A stretch of 6,830 nucleotides of DNA from Clostridiales bacterium (GTDB lineage Bacteria; Bacillota; Clostridia; Christensenellales; CAG-138). The stretch's first letter is position 1. Each line of letters starts with the position of its first letter. Under the pieces are notes generated by a model. It was not told the origin of the DNA. It did no database searches and worked only from the letters and a program-made list of their open reading frames with translations. Positions 1 through 5,072 of this stretch are shown here, piece by piece. The translations under genes and the position numbers were made by a program. The DNA lies in assembly GCA_009783775.1 (NCBI GenBank), contig WRCT01000095.1, positions 1 through 6,830 on the forward strand, in the 5' to 3' direction.

Positions 1-828
1 AGCGTACAGGGCGACAAACTCATCGTCAACGGCAAGCCGGTCGCGGTCTTTGCCGAGATGGACGCGGCCAACATCCCCTGGGCGTCCTGCGGCGCGGACT
101 ATATTGTGGAGTCCACGGGCGTGTACACGACCACGGACAAGGCCTCGGCGCACTTTTCCGGCGGCGCGAAAAAGGTCGTCATCTCCGCCCCGTCCGCCGA
201 CGCGCCGATGTTCGTCATGGGCGTGAACCACACCAAGTACGACAAGGGCATGAACGTCGTCTCCAATGCGAGCTGCACCACGAACTGCCTGGCGCCGGTC
301 GCCAAGGTGCTCAACGACAACTTCGGCATCACGGACGGCCTGATGACCACGGTGCACGCGACCACGGCCACGCAGAAGACCGTGGACGGCCCGTCCAAGA
401 AGGACTGGCGCGGCGGCAGAGCGGCAGCGGGCAACATCATCCCCAGCTCCACCGGCGCGGCCAAAGCGGTCGGCAAGGTCATTCCCGAACTGAACGGCAA
501 GCTCACCGGTATGGCCATGCGCGTGCCCACATTAAACGTCTCCGTCGTGGACCTGACCGTCAACCTGGCCAAACCCGCGACCTATGCCGAGGTTTGCGCC
601 GCGATGAAGGCCGCCGCCGAAGGCGAGCTCAAGGGCATTTTAGGCTACACCGAGGACGCGGTGGTCTCTTCCGACTTCATCGGCGAGCCGCGCACCTCCG
701 TCTTCGACGCCAAAGCGGGCATCGCCCTGACCGACACCTTTGTCAAGGTTGTCAGTTGGTATGACAATGAGTGGGGCTACTCCTGCAAGTGCCTGGATCT
801 CATCGAGTACATGGCGAGCGTGGATTAA
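1..828 (+). CDS. gap: Glyceraldehyde-3-phosphate dehydrogenase, GapA type (5' end outside window)
   Basis: This is a cytosolic glycolytic enzyme that oxidises glyceraldehyde-3-phosphate with NAD and phosphate to 1,3-bisphosphoglycerate. Reading frame 1 is open from base 1 (SVQGDKLIVNGKPV...) to TAA at 826-828, giving 275 visible residues. The family is about 335 aa, so roughly 60 N-terminal residues of the Rossmann fold lie upstream. Family landmarks are ESTGVYTT, the catalytic-cysteine motif SNASCTTNCLAP (Cys codon at 274-276), the active-site histidine in TTVHATTATQKTVDG, the DWRGGR loop, NIIPSSTGAAKAVGKV, and the C-terminal SWYDNEWGYS. HATTATQ plus DWRGGR matches the E. coli GapA-like clade rather than the HAYTNDQ type familiar from many Clostridium species. 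The gene is GC-rich. The stop is 8 nt from the acetyltransferase ATG, so the two are probably co-transcribed. The family call is very secure; the clade assignment is from memory of the motifs. Confidence 0.97.
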   Translation, partial: SVQGDKLIVNGKPVAVFAEMDAANIPWASCGADYIVESTGVYTTTDKASAHFSGGAKKVVISAPSADAPMFVMGVNHTKYDKGMNVVSNASCTTNCLAPVAKVLNDNFGITDGLMTTVHATTATQKTVDGPSKKDWRGGRAAAGNIIPSSTGAAKAVGKVIPELNGKLTGMAMRVPTLNVSVVDLTVNLAKPATYAEVCAAMKAAAEGELKGILGYTEDAVVSSDFIGEPRTSVFDAKAGIALTDTFVKVVSWYDNEWGYSCKCLDLIEYMASVD

Positions 829-836
829 GGCGCGCG

Positions 837-1409
837 ATGCGAAAAAACGCAAAGCTGTCGGAAACATTCGCCTATATCAGGAGCGATTACAAAAGACGCT
901 GGGGGAAAACGGCGAGCGCCTTTTCCCTCACCCGAAAGGCATTGCTGGGCAGGGCGCACTGTTTCTCCTTCTGCTTTTGGCTGAGACTCAGCTCCCGAAA
1001 AACGGTCTTCTCTCCGCTTGCCCGTCTGATGCGCGCCAGATACAGCCGAAAATACGGCCTGCAAATTCCTGCGCAAACCGATATCGGCTATGGGTTATAC
1101 ATCGGGCACGGCATTGGAATCGTGGTGCACCCCTCCGCGAAAATAGGGAACAATTGCAACCTGAGCCAGTTCACCACCATCGGGGCAAACAAAGGGCAGG
1201 CGGCGACAATCGGAAACAACGTCTATATCGGCCCGTCCGTGTGTATCGTGGAAAACGTAACCATTGGCGACAATGTGACGATAGGCGCCGGTTCGGTCGT
1301 GACAAAGGATATCCCGCCCAACGCGACGGTGGCAGGCGTGCCCGCAAAGGTCCTGCACTATAACAATCCCGGCGGGTATATCAGCAACCGGTGGGAAACG
1401 CCGCAATAA
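837..1409 (+). CDS. Serine O-acetyltransferase-like left-handed beta-helix (hexapeptide) transferase
   Basis: The 190-aa product belongs to the LbH acyltransferases that move acetyl from acetyl-CoA to a hydroxyl, probably serine or a related small substrate. Residues 1-75 are basic and helical. From about residue 77 (LQIPAQTDIGYGLYIGHG) come imperfect hexapeptide turns ([LIV]-G-x-x): IGHGIGIVV, AKIGNNCNLS, ATIGNNVYIG, VTIGDNVTIGAG. The typical exit SVVTKDIPPNATVAGVPAKV and a tail with NNPGGYISNRW follow. His91 in IGHGIG fits the catalytic histidine of CysE. The second CysE histidine (RHPKI region) is replaced by GQAATIG, so substrate identity is less certain. The protein lacks the long CysE N-terminal domain and resembles the short versions found in capsule/EPS loci. 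I chose ATG 837 because AAGG at 827-830 lies 6 nt upstream; an in-frame ATG at 771 is buried in gap. The hairpin at 1422-1447 ends the unit. Confidence 0.85.
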   Translation: MRKNAKLSETFAYIRSDYKRRWGKTASAFSLTRKALLGRAHCFSFCFWLRLSSRKTVFSPLARLMRARYSRKYGLQIPAQTDIGYGLYIGHGIGIVVHPSAKIGNNCNLSQFTTIGANKGQAATIGNNVYIGPSVCIVENVTIGDNVTIGAGSVVTKDIPPNATVAGVPAKVLHYNNPGGYISNRWETPQ

Positions 1410-1421
1410 AAGCCGCCAACG

Positions 1422-1447
1422 AAGAAACAGCCTGCGGGCTGTTTCTT
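1422..1447 (+). terminator. Intrinsic terminator of the gap-acetyltransferase unit
   Basis: A perfect 11-bp stem (1422-1432 with 1437-1447, core GAAACAGCC/GGCTGTTTC) has a TGCG tetraloop. It starts 12 nt after the acetyltransferase stop. The U-rich tail is short (TTTCTTTCAATAAT, partly inside the stem), so termination may be imperfect. Confidence 0.75.
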
Positions 1448-1472
1448 TCAATAATAGATGTATTTTAATTTT

Positions 1473-1500
1473 GAGGTTTCGCCGCCGGAGAAACTTCCTC
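1473..1500. other. Imperfect hairpin of unknown role
   Basis: GTTTC (1476-1480) pairs with GAAAC (1490-1494) around a 9-nt GC-rich loop, and GAG/CTC extends the stem past a 3-nt bulge. Neither strand has a U-run directly after it. It lies just before the heptamer array at 1502. Confidence 0.4.
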
Positions 1501-1501
1501 A

Positions 1502-1536
1502 ATTGTAGTTTGTACATTGTACATTGTAGTTTGTTT
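1502..1536. repeat. Heptamer tandem array, unit WTTGTAS (5 units)
   Basis: Seven-nt units run ATTGTAG, TTTGTAC, ATTGTAC, ATTGTAG, then a degenerate TTTGTTT. Read on the minus strand the array starts within a few bases of the stop codon in the left copy of the 32-bp repeat. A related unit (TAGTTTG on the minus strand) recurs at 6691-6711. Confidence 0.85.
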
Positions 1537-1566
1537 TTCTAGCACCAGTCGCCCCAAAATCTGCGG
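1535..1566. repeat. 32-bp direct repeat, left copy
   Basis: The segment TTTTCTAGCACCAGTCGCCC continuing to CTGCGG at 1566 is repeated at 3080-3111 with a single mismatch (T1560 versus C3105). The two copies are 1545 bp apart in the same orientation and bracket the ATPase gene. On the minus strand both read codons for RRFWGDWC followed by TAG, and the one mismatch is a synonymous arginine change (AGA/AGG). Confidence 0.9.
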
Positions 1567-1583
1567 ACAGGGGACTTGCTCAT
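1539..1583 (-). pseudogene. 3' remnant of a copy of the 41-aa Cys-rich gene
   Basis: On the minus strand this 14-codon frame reads MSKSPVRRFWGDWC-stop. Its last eight residues and stop are identical to the end of the 41-aa gene at 3084-3209, while everything upstream is unrelated. There is no Shine-Dalgarno site before the ATG at 1583, so I treat it as a leftover 3' end rather than an expressed peptide. It is either a duplication remnant or one end of an integrated segment. Confidence 0.45.
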
Positions 1584-1659
1584 ATACTTTATAGAAAGTG
1601 TCCGAAACGGAGTTGTTTTAATCCGGAATCAAAACTATGACAAATTACGGAGTAAAAGC

Positions 1660-1688
1660 TTGATAAAATCGGAAGTTGCGGATATAAT
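1660..1688 (+). promoter_or_regulatory. Sigma-A promoter of the ATPase gene
   Basis: TTGATA (1660-1665) and TATAAT (1683-1688) are separated by exactly 17 nt, a 5/6 and 6/6 match to the housekeeping consensus. Transcription would start near 1695. The ribosome site AAAGGGGGAAGG (about 1707-1718) then lies a few nt before ATG 1723. The gene therefore carries its own promoter inside the segment bounded by the direct repeats. Confidence 0.8.
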
Positions 1689-1722
1689 ATCAATGCAGAA
1701 GGGTTGAAAGGGGGAAGGGCTG

Positions 1723-2991
1723 ATGAATGGAAAATATCTGCCTCGCATTGCAGATAAAAAGCTGAAACTTGGACTGGCGACTTCCGGCGCTGTTTTGATT
1801 GTCGGACCAAAATGGTGCGGAAAAACGCGGACCGCTGAGGAAATATCAAAAAGCGTTTTATATATGCAAGATCCAGACCACGCAGAAGCCCATAGGCTTC
1901 TTGCGGATACAAAACCGTCAAAGCTATTGGAAGGGGAAACACCCAGACTCATAGATGAATGGCAAACGGCGCCGGTTCTATGGAATGCTGTGCGCTTTGC
2001 TGTTGATAAGAGAAGAGCCCGGGGACATTTTATCCTGACCGGCTCCGTTGTTCCCCCGGAAACCTCTGATATGCACACCGGCACGGGCCGGATCAGCAGG
2101 ATGACTATGCGCACCATGTCCCTGTTTGAATCGGAAGAATCCACCGGGGGAATCTCTCTTGGGGCCCTGTTTGACGGAAGAAAGGATATGTTTGATGAAA
2201 ACAAACTGTCTATTGAGAAAATAGCATTCATTCTGACGCGCGGCGGTTGGCCGGAGGCGGTAAATGAAAAAAACGAAAAATACGCGCTGCGAATGGTATA
2301 CAATTATTTAGACGCTGTCGCCAATCAGGATATGTCAAGAATAGATGAAGTGGAACGAAATCCGGACAGAGTTTACGCGTTGCTTCGCTCCATTGCCCGC
2401 AATGTTTCGACACAAGCCAGCACCGTGACATTGCTCAAAGATTTAATGTCTAATGACGAAAGCCTGTCAGACAAAACGATTAACGACTATATAGCTGCGT
2501 TGAAAAAATTATATGTTGTTGAAGACTTGCCTGCCTGGAGCCCGCATCTGCGCTCAAAAAGGGCTATCCGAACTACCGCAAAGAGACATTTCATCGATCC
2601 GTCGATTGCAACGGCGGCGTTGCGTGCCGATAATGTAAAACTGTTGAACGATTTTAAGACTTTCGGTTATTTGTTCGAATCTTTATGTATTCGAGACTTG
2701 AGGATTTATGCGGATAGCTTAGATGGATCTGTATACCATTACCGTGACCAATTGAATGCTGAAGTGGATGCGATTATTCAATTGAAGGACGAGCGTTGGG
2801 CAGCCGTGGAAATCAAAATGGGTGCGGGACAAATCGAAAAAGCCGCAGACAATTTGATAAAATTCAGTAACAACATTGATACGAATAGAATGCCGACTCC
2901 ATCATTTTTGATGGTGTTGACCGCAACGGAACACGCCTTTCAACTAAAAAACGGCGTATGGGTTGTGCCGATTGGCTGTCTGCGGGATTAG
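1723..2991 (+). CDS. AAA_14/DUF4143-type ATP-binding protein
   Basis: The 422-aa product belongs to the widespread prokaryotic ATPases with an N-terminal AAA domain and a C-terminal DUF4143 domain; their cellular role is largely unknown. Visible motifs are Walker A GPKWCGKT (28-35), Walker B RLIDEW (75-80), the sensor-like ILTGS (104-108), and the family segment GRISRMTMRTMSLFES (122-137). A helical middle ends in a winged-helix-like part (about 210-270). The C-terminal part has FES (318-320), AEVDAII (Asp349) and AVEIKMG (Glu363, Lys365), a pattern compatible with a PD-(D/E)XK nuclease-like fold. Length is normal and the frame intact. The gene is visibly poorer in GC than its neighbours, has its own promoter, and is flanked by a 32-bp direct repeat, all suggesting horizontal gain. 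Its role could be defence- or toxin-related, or simply unknown; the sequence does not decide. Confidence 0.88.
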   Translation: MNGKYLPRIADKKLKLGLATSGAVLIVGPKWCGKTRTAEEISKSVLYMQDPDHAEAHRLLADTKPSKLLEGETPRLIDEWQTAPVLWNAVRFAVDKRRARGHFILTGSVVPPETSDMHTGTGRISRMTMRTMSLFESEESTGGISLGALFDGRKDMFDENKLSIEKIAFILTRGGWPEAVNEKNEKYALRMVYNYLDAVANQDMSRIDEVERNPDRVYALLRSIARNVSTQASTVTLLKDLMSNDESLSDKTINDYIAALKKLYVVEDLPAWSPHLRSKRAIRTTAKRHFIDPSIATAALRADNVKLLNDFKTFGYLFESLCIRDLRIYADSLDGSVYHYRDQLNAEVDAIIQLKDERWAAVEIKMGAGQIEKAADNLIKFSNNIDTNRMPTPSFLMVLTATEHAFQLKNGVWVVPIGCLRD

Positions 2992-3006
2992 CTTAAAATC
3001 GTGAGG

Positions 3007-3039
3007 AAAAAAACGAACCACCCGAAAAACGGGTGGTTC
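3007..3039 (-). terminator. Strong intrinsic terminator, minus strand
   Basis: A perfect 10-bp stem GAACCACCCG (3015-3024)/CGGGTGGTTC (3030-3039) with a 5-nt loop is followed on the minus strand by G and seven T (3013-3007). This orientation stops transcripts of the DUF11 and 41-aa genes before they run antisense into the ATPase. On the plus strand no U-run follows, so it is a weak stop for the ATPase. Confidence 0.85.
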
Positions 3040-3048
3040 ATCATTACT

Positions 3049-3074
3049 ACCCATCAAAGCAGGCTTTGATGGGT
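3049..3074 (+). terminator. 26-bp palindrome, possible terminator of the ATPase gene
   Basis: ACCCATCAAAGC (3049-3060) and GCTTTGATGGGT (3063-3074) are perfect 12-bp arms around AG. On the plus strand CTCTGTTTTCT follows, a modest U-rich tail. The palindrome ends 5 nt before the right copy of the 32-bp direct repeat, so it may instead be a structural end of the inserted segment. Confidence 0.55.
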
Positions 3075-3079
3075 CTCTG

Positions 3080-3111
3080 TTTTCTAGCACCAGTCGCCCC
3101 AAAACCTGCGG
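3080..3111. repeat. 32-bp direct repeat, right copy
   Basis: This copy forms the 3' end of the 41-aa gene, encoding its last residues RRFWGDWC and TAG on the minus strand. It matches the left copy at 1535-1566 at 31 of 32 positions. Confidence 0.9.
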
Positions 3112-3209
3112 CAGCCGCAGCGGCGGCAAGGGCAGCAAAAGCTGTTTCGGAAGAACAAGCCGCCCGGCCAGCCCCAGCACCTGTTTCCAAATCCAAATGA
3201 ACCAAACAT
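3084..3209 (-). CDS. 41-aa Cys/Gly/Arg/Trp-rich small protein, possible spore-coat-like
   Basis: On the minus strand ATG (3207-3209) opens a frame of 41 codons ending in TAG (3084-3086). The product begins MFGSFGFGNRCWGWPGG, continues with FCCPCRRCGCRR, and ends FWGDWC. It has seven cysteines, four tryptophans, six arginines and eight glycines, and no signal peptide. I recognise no named family; such tiny Cys/aromatic-rich proteins are often found in Clostridia near spore-coat genes. It follows the Cys-rich DUF11 gene on the same strand, separated by a heptamer array and a hairpin, and is closed by the minus-strand terminator at 3007-3039. AAAGGA lies 11 nt before the ATG, a little far. The last 32 bp are duplicated at 1535-1566. 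The repeat conserving these codons with only a synonymous change supports the frame. A coat role is inference. Confidence 0.65.
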   Translation of the reverse strand: MFGSFGFGNRCWGWPGGLFFRNSFCCPCRRCGCRRFWGDWC

Positions 3210-3228
3210 AAAAATCCCATTCCTTTCT

Positions 3229-3252
3229 GGAGATGGCCTAAAAACCATCTCC
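3229..3252 (-). promoter_or_regulatory. Stem-loop in front of the 41-aa gene
   Basis: GGAGATGG (3229-3236) and CCATCTCC (3245-3252) form a perfect 8-bp stem with an 8-nt loop. It sits between the DUF11 gene and the Shine-Dalgarno site (AAAGGA) of the 41-aa gene. No U-run follows on the minus strand, so an mRNA processing or stability element is more likely than a terminator. Confidence 0.5.
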
Positions 3253-3263
3253 GCTTCAATCAC

Positions 3264-3301
3264 TAGCCCCTGGCCCCTGGCCCCTGGCCCCTGGCCCCTA
3301 G
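3264..3301. repeat. Heptamer tandem array, unit TGGCCCC (5 units)
   Basis: TAGCCCC is followed by four exact TGGCCCC units and then TAGC. Read on the minus strand, the array begins precisely with the TAG stop codon of the DUF11 gene (3298-3300) and continues as GGGGCCA units. Confidence 0.95.
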
Positions 3302-3771
3302 CAAGCGTGCGGTTTGCAGCAGTGGCCTTTTCCGACCAGCCGGACCTTGAAATGGATCACGAGCTCCTCGCAGCCGTCCAGGCGGCAGATCTTATGCGTG
3401 ATTTTGCCGTCTTCGATACAGGGCTTGACTTCCTTGCCGTTCACGCAGAACGAGCCCGGCACAAACGCGGTGCCCTTGGGAATGCGGTCCACAAAGAGCA
3501 GATCGCGCAGCTCGTCGGGGCAGGGGTTCTTGATCACGACGGTATAGCAGAGCTCCTCGCCCATACGCGCCTTGTTCTTGTCGACGAACTTCTCCACGCA
3601 GGGCGGCCGCTTGATACGGGTCTCCACGCGGTTGCTGTGCGCCTCCATGTCCTCGCCGAACACCGACGCCTCGTTCTCCACCTTGCACAGGCAGTCCTCA
3701 AACCCCGGGCAGCTGTCGTCGCTCCTCACGCACGAGCAGCCGCGCGCCTCATTTTCAAACCATTGTTCCAT
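3298..3771 (-). CDS. Cysteine-rich DUF11-domain protein, possible spore surface component
   Basis: The 157-aa product has a Cys-rich, acidic N-terminal part (1-50, Cys at 12, 14, 21, 27, 29) and then one DUF11-type beta-sandwich repeat. The repeat runs from about FVDKNKARMGEELCYTVVIKN (62 on) through DLLFVDRIPKGTAFVPGS and ends with ELVIHFKVRLVGKG. The tail is CCKPHAC. There are 15 cysteines in all. DUF11 repeats normally occur in multi-repeat, secreted cell-surface proteins as TYTITVKN...VTDTIPAGTTFVPGSV. Here there is a single repeat and no signal peptide or membrane segment, which suggests assembly inside the cell, for example on the forespore; that is inference. The start at 3771 has GAAAGG about 12 nt upstream. 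The stop lies inside the heptamer array. A 41-aa Cys-rich gene follows on the same strand. It could also be a cytosolic metal-binding protein. Confidence 0.82.
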   Translation of the reverse strand: MEQWFENEARGCSCVRSDDSCPGFEDCLCKVENEASVFGEDMEAHSNRVETRIKRPPCVEKFVDKNKARMGEELCYTVVIKNPCPDELRDLLFVDRIPKGTAFVPGSFCVNGKEVKPCIEDGKITHKICRLDGCEELVIHFKVRLVGKGHCCKPHAC

Positions 3772-3821
3772 GATATTATCTTACCTTTCTTTTGTAACAT
3801 GACAATAATGTATACTGTCTA

Positions 3822-3836
3822 TTTCATACTATGAAA
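3822..3836. promoter_or_regulatory. 15-nt palindrome upstream of the DUF11 gene
   Basis: TTTCATA-C-TATGAAA has 7-bp arms around one central base and begins 51 nt upstream of the DUF11 start. Position and form fit an operator, but no regulator is nearby. On the minus strand TTTTCA overlaps it and stands 17 nt from TATACA, a weak sigma-A-like pair. Confidence 0.35.
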
Positions 3837-3886
3837 AGGAGATTACTTTCTGTGAAGAGAAACCACGAATAGGCGGACCGGTCGCT

Positions 3887-3990
3887 CGCGCGGGGAGTTT
3901 TCCTGGCCACGAAAGACACGAAAGGGCACGAAAACTATTAAAATGCTTTCGTGTTATTTTGTGCCTTTCGTGGCAAAAAAAAACCCCCGC
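3887..3990. repeat. Long imperfect inverted repeat (MITE-like or structured RNA)
   Basis: Thirty-nt arms at 3906-3935 and 3945-3974 are complementary at about 24 positions and enclose a 9-nt AT loop; the outer ten bases (GCCACGAAAG/CTTTCGTGGC) are perfect. Each arm contains repeated CACGAAA cores spaced 9-10 nt. Outside these, CGGGGAGTTTT (3891-3901) and AAAACCCCCG (3980-3989) extend the pairing with one bulge. It fills the space between the divergent DUF11 and CBS genes and encodes nothing visible. Confidence 0.75.
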
Positions 3991-4025
3991 CGCGGCGATG
4001 TGGCTCGCCCTCATGTTTTTGGGAA

Positions 4026-4054
4026 TTGACCAAAACCTGTGCATAACCTATAAT
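4026..4054 (+). promoter_or_regulatory. Sigma-A promoter of the CBS-pair gene
   Basis: TTGACC (4026-4031), a 17-nt spacer, and TATAAT (4049-4054) form a near-perfect housekeeping promoter. Transcription from about 4061 gives a leader of roughly 40 nt containing the AGAGGAA ribosome site at 4089-4095. Confidence 0.88.
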
Positions 4055-4101
4055 GGAATGTGTGGGTGTCCACAAAAAATGTGCTCCGAGAGGAATACGA
4101 A

Positions 4102-4491
4102 ATGAACATTTTGTTTTTTCTGCGTCCCAAGCATGAGGTCTGCGCGATGAAGAAGGAATACACCGTGCGCCAGGCCATTGAGAAACTGCGCGTCTGCGGT
4201 TACGCGGCGGTTCCTGTCCTGGACGACGAGGGACACTATGTCGGCACCCTCACCGAGGGCGATCTGCTCTACGCGGTCGCGGGCGCCGAGACGCCGAAGG
4301 AATGGGAAAAGATCTCCATCATGGACATCATGCGCCAGGAGCGGCGCGCGCCCGTGCGTGTGGAGGCGGATATCAACGACCTGCTTCACCTCGCGCTCAC
4401 GCAGAACTTCGTGCCCGTCGTCGACGACCGCGGCGCGTTTATCGGTATTGTCACCAGACAGGATATCATGCGCTACTTCATCAAAGAATAG
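4102..4491 (+). CDS. Stand-alone CBS-pair domain protein
   Basis: The 129-aa protein consists almost entirely of two CBS motifs (about 18-60 and 74-127) that together form a Bateman module. Such modules usually bind adenine nucleotides (AMP, ATP, S-adenosylmethionine, c-di-AMP) and act as energy or second-messenger sensors. The N-terminus MNILFFLRPKHEV is characteristic of a Firmicutes family of free-standing CBS proteins. CBS hallmarks are TVRQAIEKLRVCGYAAVPVLD, YVGTLTEGDLL, IMDIM, and FVPVVDDRGAFIGIVTRQDIM. ATG 4102 was chosen because AGAGGAA ends 6 nt upstream and the family starts MNIxFFLxPK; an in-frame GTG at 4060 precedes the expected transcription start. The partner protein is unknown; none of its neighbours is a transporter or enzyme known to use a free CBS subunit. 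The stop overlaps the convergent spoIIR stop by 11 nt. Confidence 0.88.
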   Translation: MNILFFLRPKHEVCAMKKEYTVRQAIEKLRVCGYAAVPVLDDEGHYVGTLTEGDLLYAVAGAETPKEWEKISIMDIMRQERRAPVRVEADINDLLHLALTQNFVPVVDDRGAFIGIVTRQDIMRYFIKE

Positions 4492-5032
4492 AACGTTTTA
4501 TCCAGTTCCAAATACTGCTCTCAAATGTAATATCGTCCAGATCGATCGGTGCGCCGTCCCGCGTCACAATGCACAGCGGCGGGAACAGCACGCACCACCA
4601 GTTCTCACCCGCGCCGCTGCCCAGCACAATACACAACGCATCATACTCGCCCGCCGGAAACAGAATGTCGCGGTACACCCGATTGGGAAAACGGGTCAGT
4701 CCCAGCTGCAATTGCGCGCCGTAAACCGCGCCGTGCTCGCACAGCGTCTCCTCACAGACGGACAGGATCTCCCCGCCGTGCGCCAGCAAAAAGGCGCGCG
4801 CGTCGGCGTAACTGCCCGCCTTCTCAAAGAGCGGCGCCACCGCGTCCCGCACCGCCAGCTTGACCGTCTGGTCCATGGGGCTGTCGCTGTTGGCCAGCAC
4901 GTGCAGCCGCAGGATCCCGCCGTACTGCCGCACCTCCGCCAACGCGGGGGCGGGGTGGGGCAGGGCCAGTGCGTAACCCATCAGCGTGCAGATCAGCAGG
5001 CCGGACAACCAATACTTTCGCAAACGTCTCAT
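4481..5032 (-). CDS. spoIIR: Stage II sporulation protein R (SpoIIR)
   Basis: SpoIIR is made in the forespore, exported into the intermembrane space, and triggers SpoIIGA to process pro-sigma-E in the mother cell. The 183-aa product has a basic N-terminus and a hydrophobic export segment (about 8-30). The family signatures follow: LRLHVLANSDSPMDQ (41-55) with VKLAVRDAV, then FPNRVYRDILFPAGEYDALCIVLGSG (FPAGEY at 125-130), and NWWCVLFPPLC (144-154). In B. subtilis the protein is longer (about 224 aa), mainly at the C-terminus, and expressed by sigma-F. Here no good Shine-Dalgarno site precedes ATG 5032, and a stop codon shortly upstream in frame excludes a longer form. The gene diverges from the unknown gene at 5086 with a 53-nt gap and overlaps the CBS gene tail to tail. 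This gene is the best evidence that the organism sporulates. Confidence 0.93.
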   Translation of the reverse strand: MRRLRKYWLSGLLICTLMGYALALPHPAPALAEVRQYGGILRLHVLANSDSPMDQTVKLAVRDAVAPLFEKAGSYADARAFLLAHGGEILSVCEETLCEHGAVYGAQLQLGLTRFPNRVYRDILFPAGEYDALCIVLGSGAGENWWCVLFPPLCIVTRDGAPIDLDDITFESSIWNWIKRSIL

Positions 5033-5072
5033 GTCCCGAGTATTGCCGGCTTTCCCTTACGCTAAACATATA

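Noticed and set aside
771..836. Longer acetyltransferase starting at ATG 771
   Set aside because: It would overlap gap by 58 nt, has no ribosome site, and the added residues are a shadow of gap; ATG 837 has AAGG at the right distance.
1635..2303. 222-aa minus-strand frame opposite the ATPase
   Set aside because: Serine/phenylalanine-rich antisense shadow with no motifs or ribosome site; the plus strand carries Walker A and B.
3047..3259. 70-aa minus-strand frame with poly-Ala stretch
   Set aside because: It is the alternative frame of the 41-aa Cys-rich gene and runs through its terminator region; alanine runs are typical of GC-rich shadow frames.
3307..3834. 175-aa plus-strand frame opposite the DUF11 gene
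   Set aside because: It is an antisense shadow: no ribosome site, no recognisable domain, and the minus strand has clear DUF11 motifs.
4060..4101. GTG start at 4060 for the CBS protein
   Set aside because: It coincides with the predicted transcription start of the TTGACC/TATAAT promoter, and the family begins MNIxFF at 4102 after AGAGGAA.
4178..5065. 295-aa plus-strand frame across the CBS gene and spoIIR
   Set aside because: Arg/Ala/Pro-rich shadow of GC-rich coding DNA; both true genes in other frames have clear family motifs.
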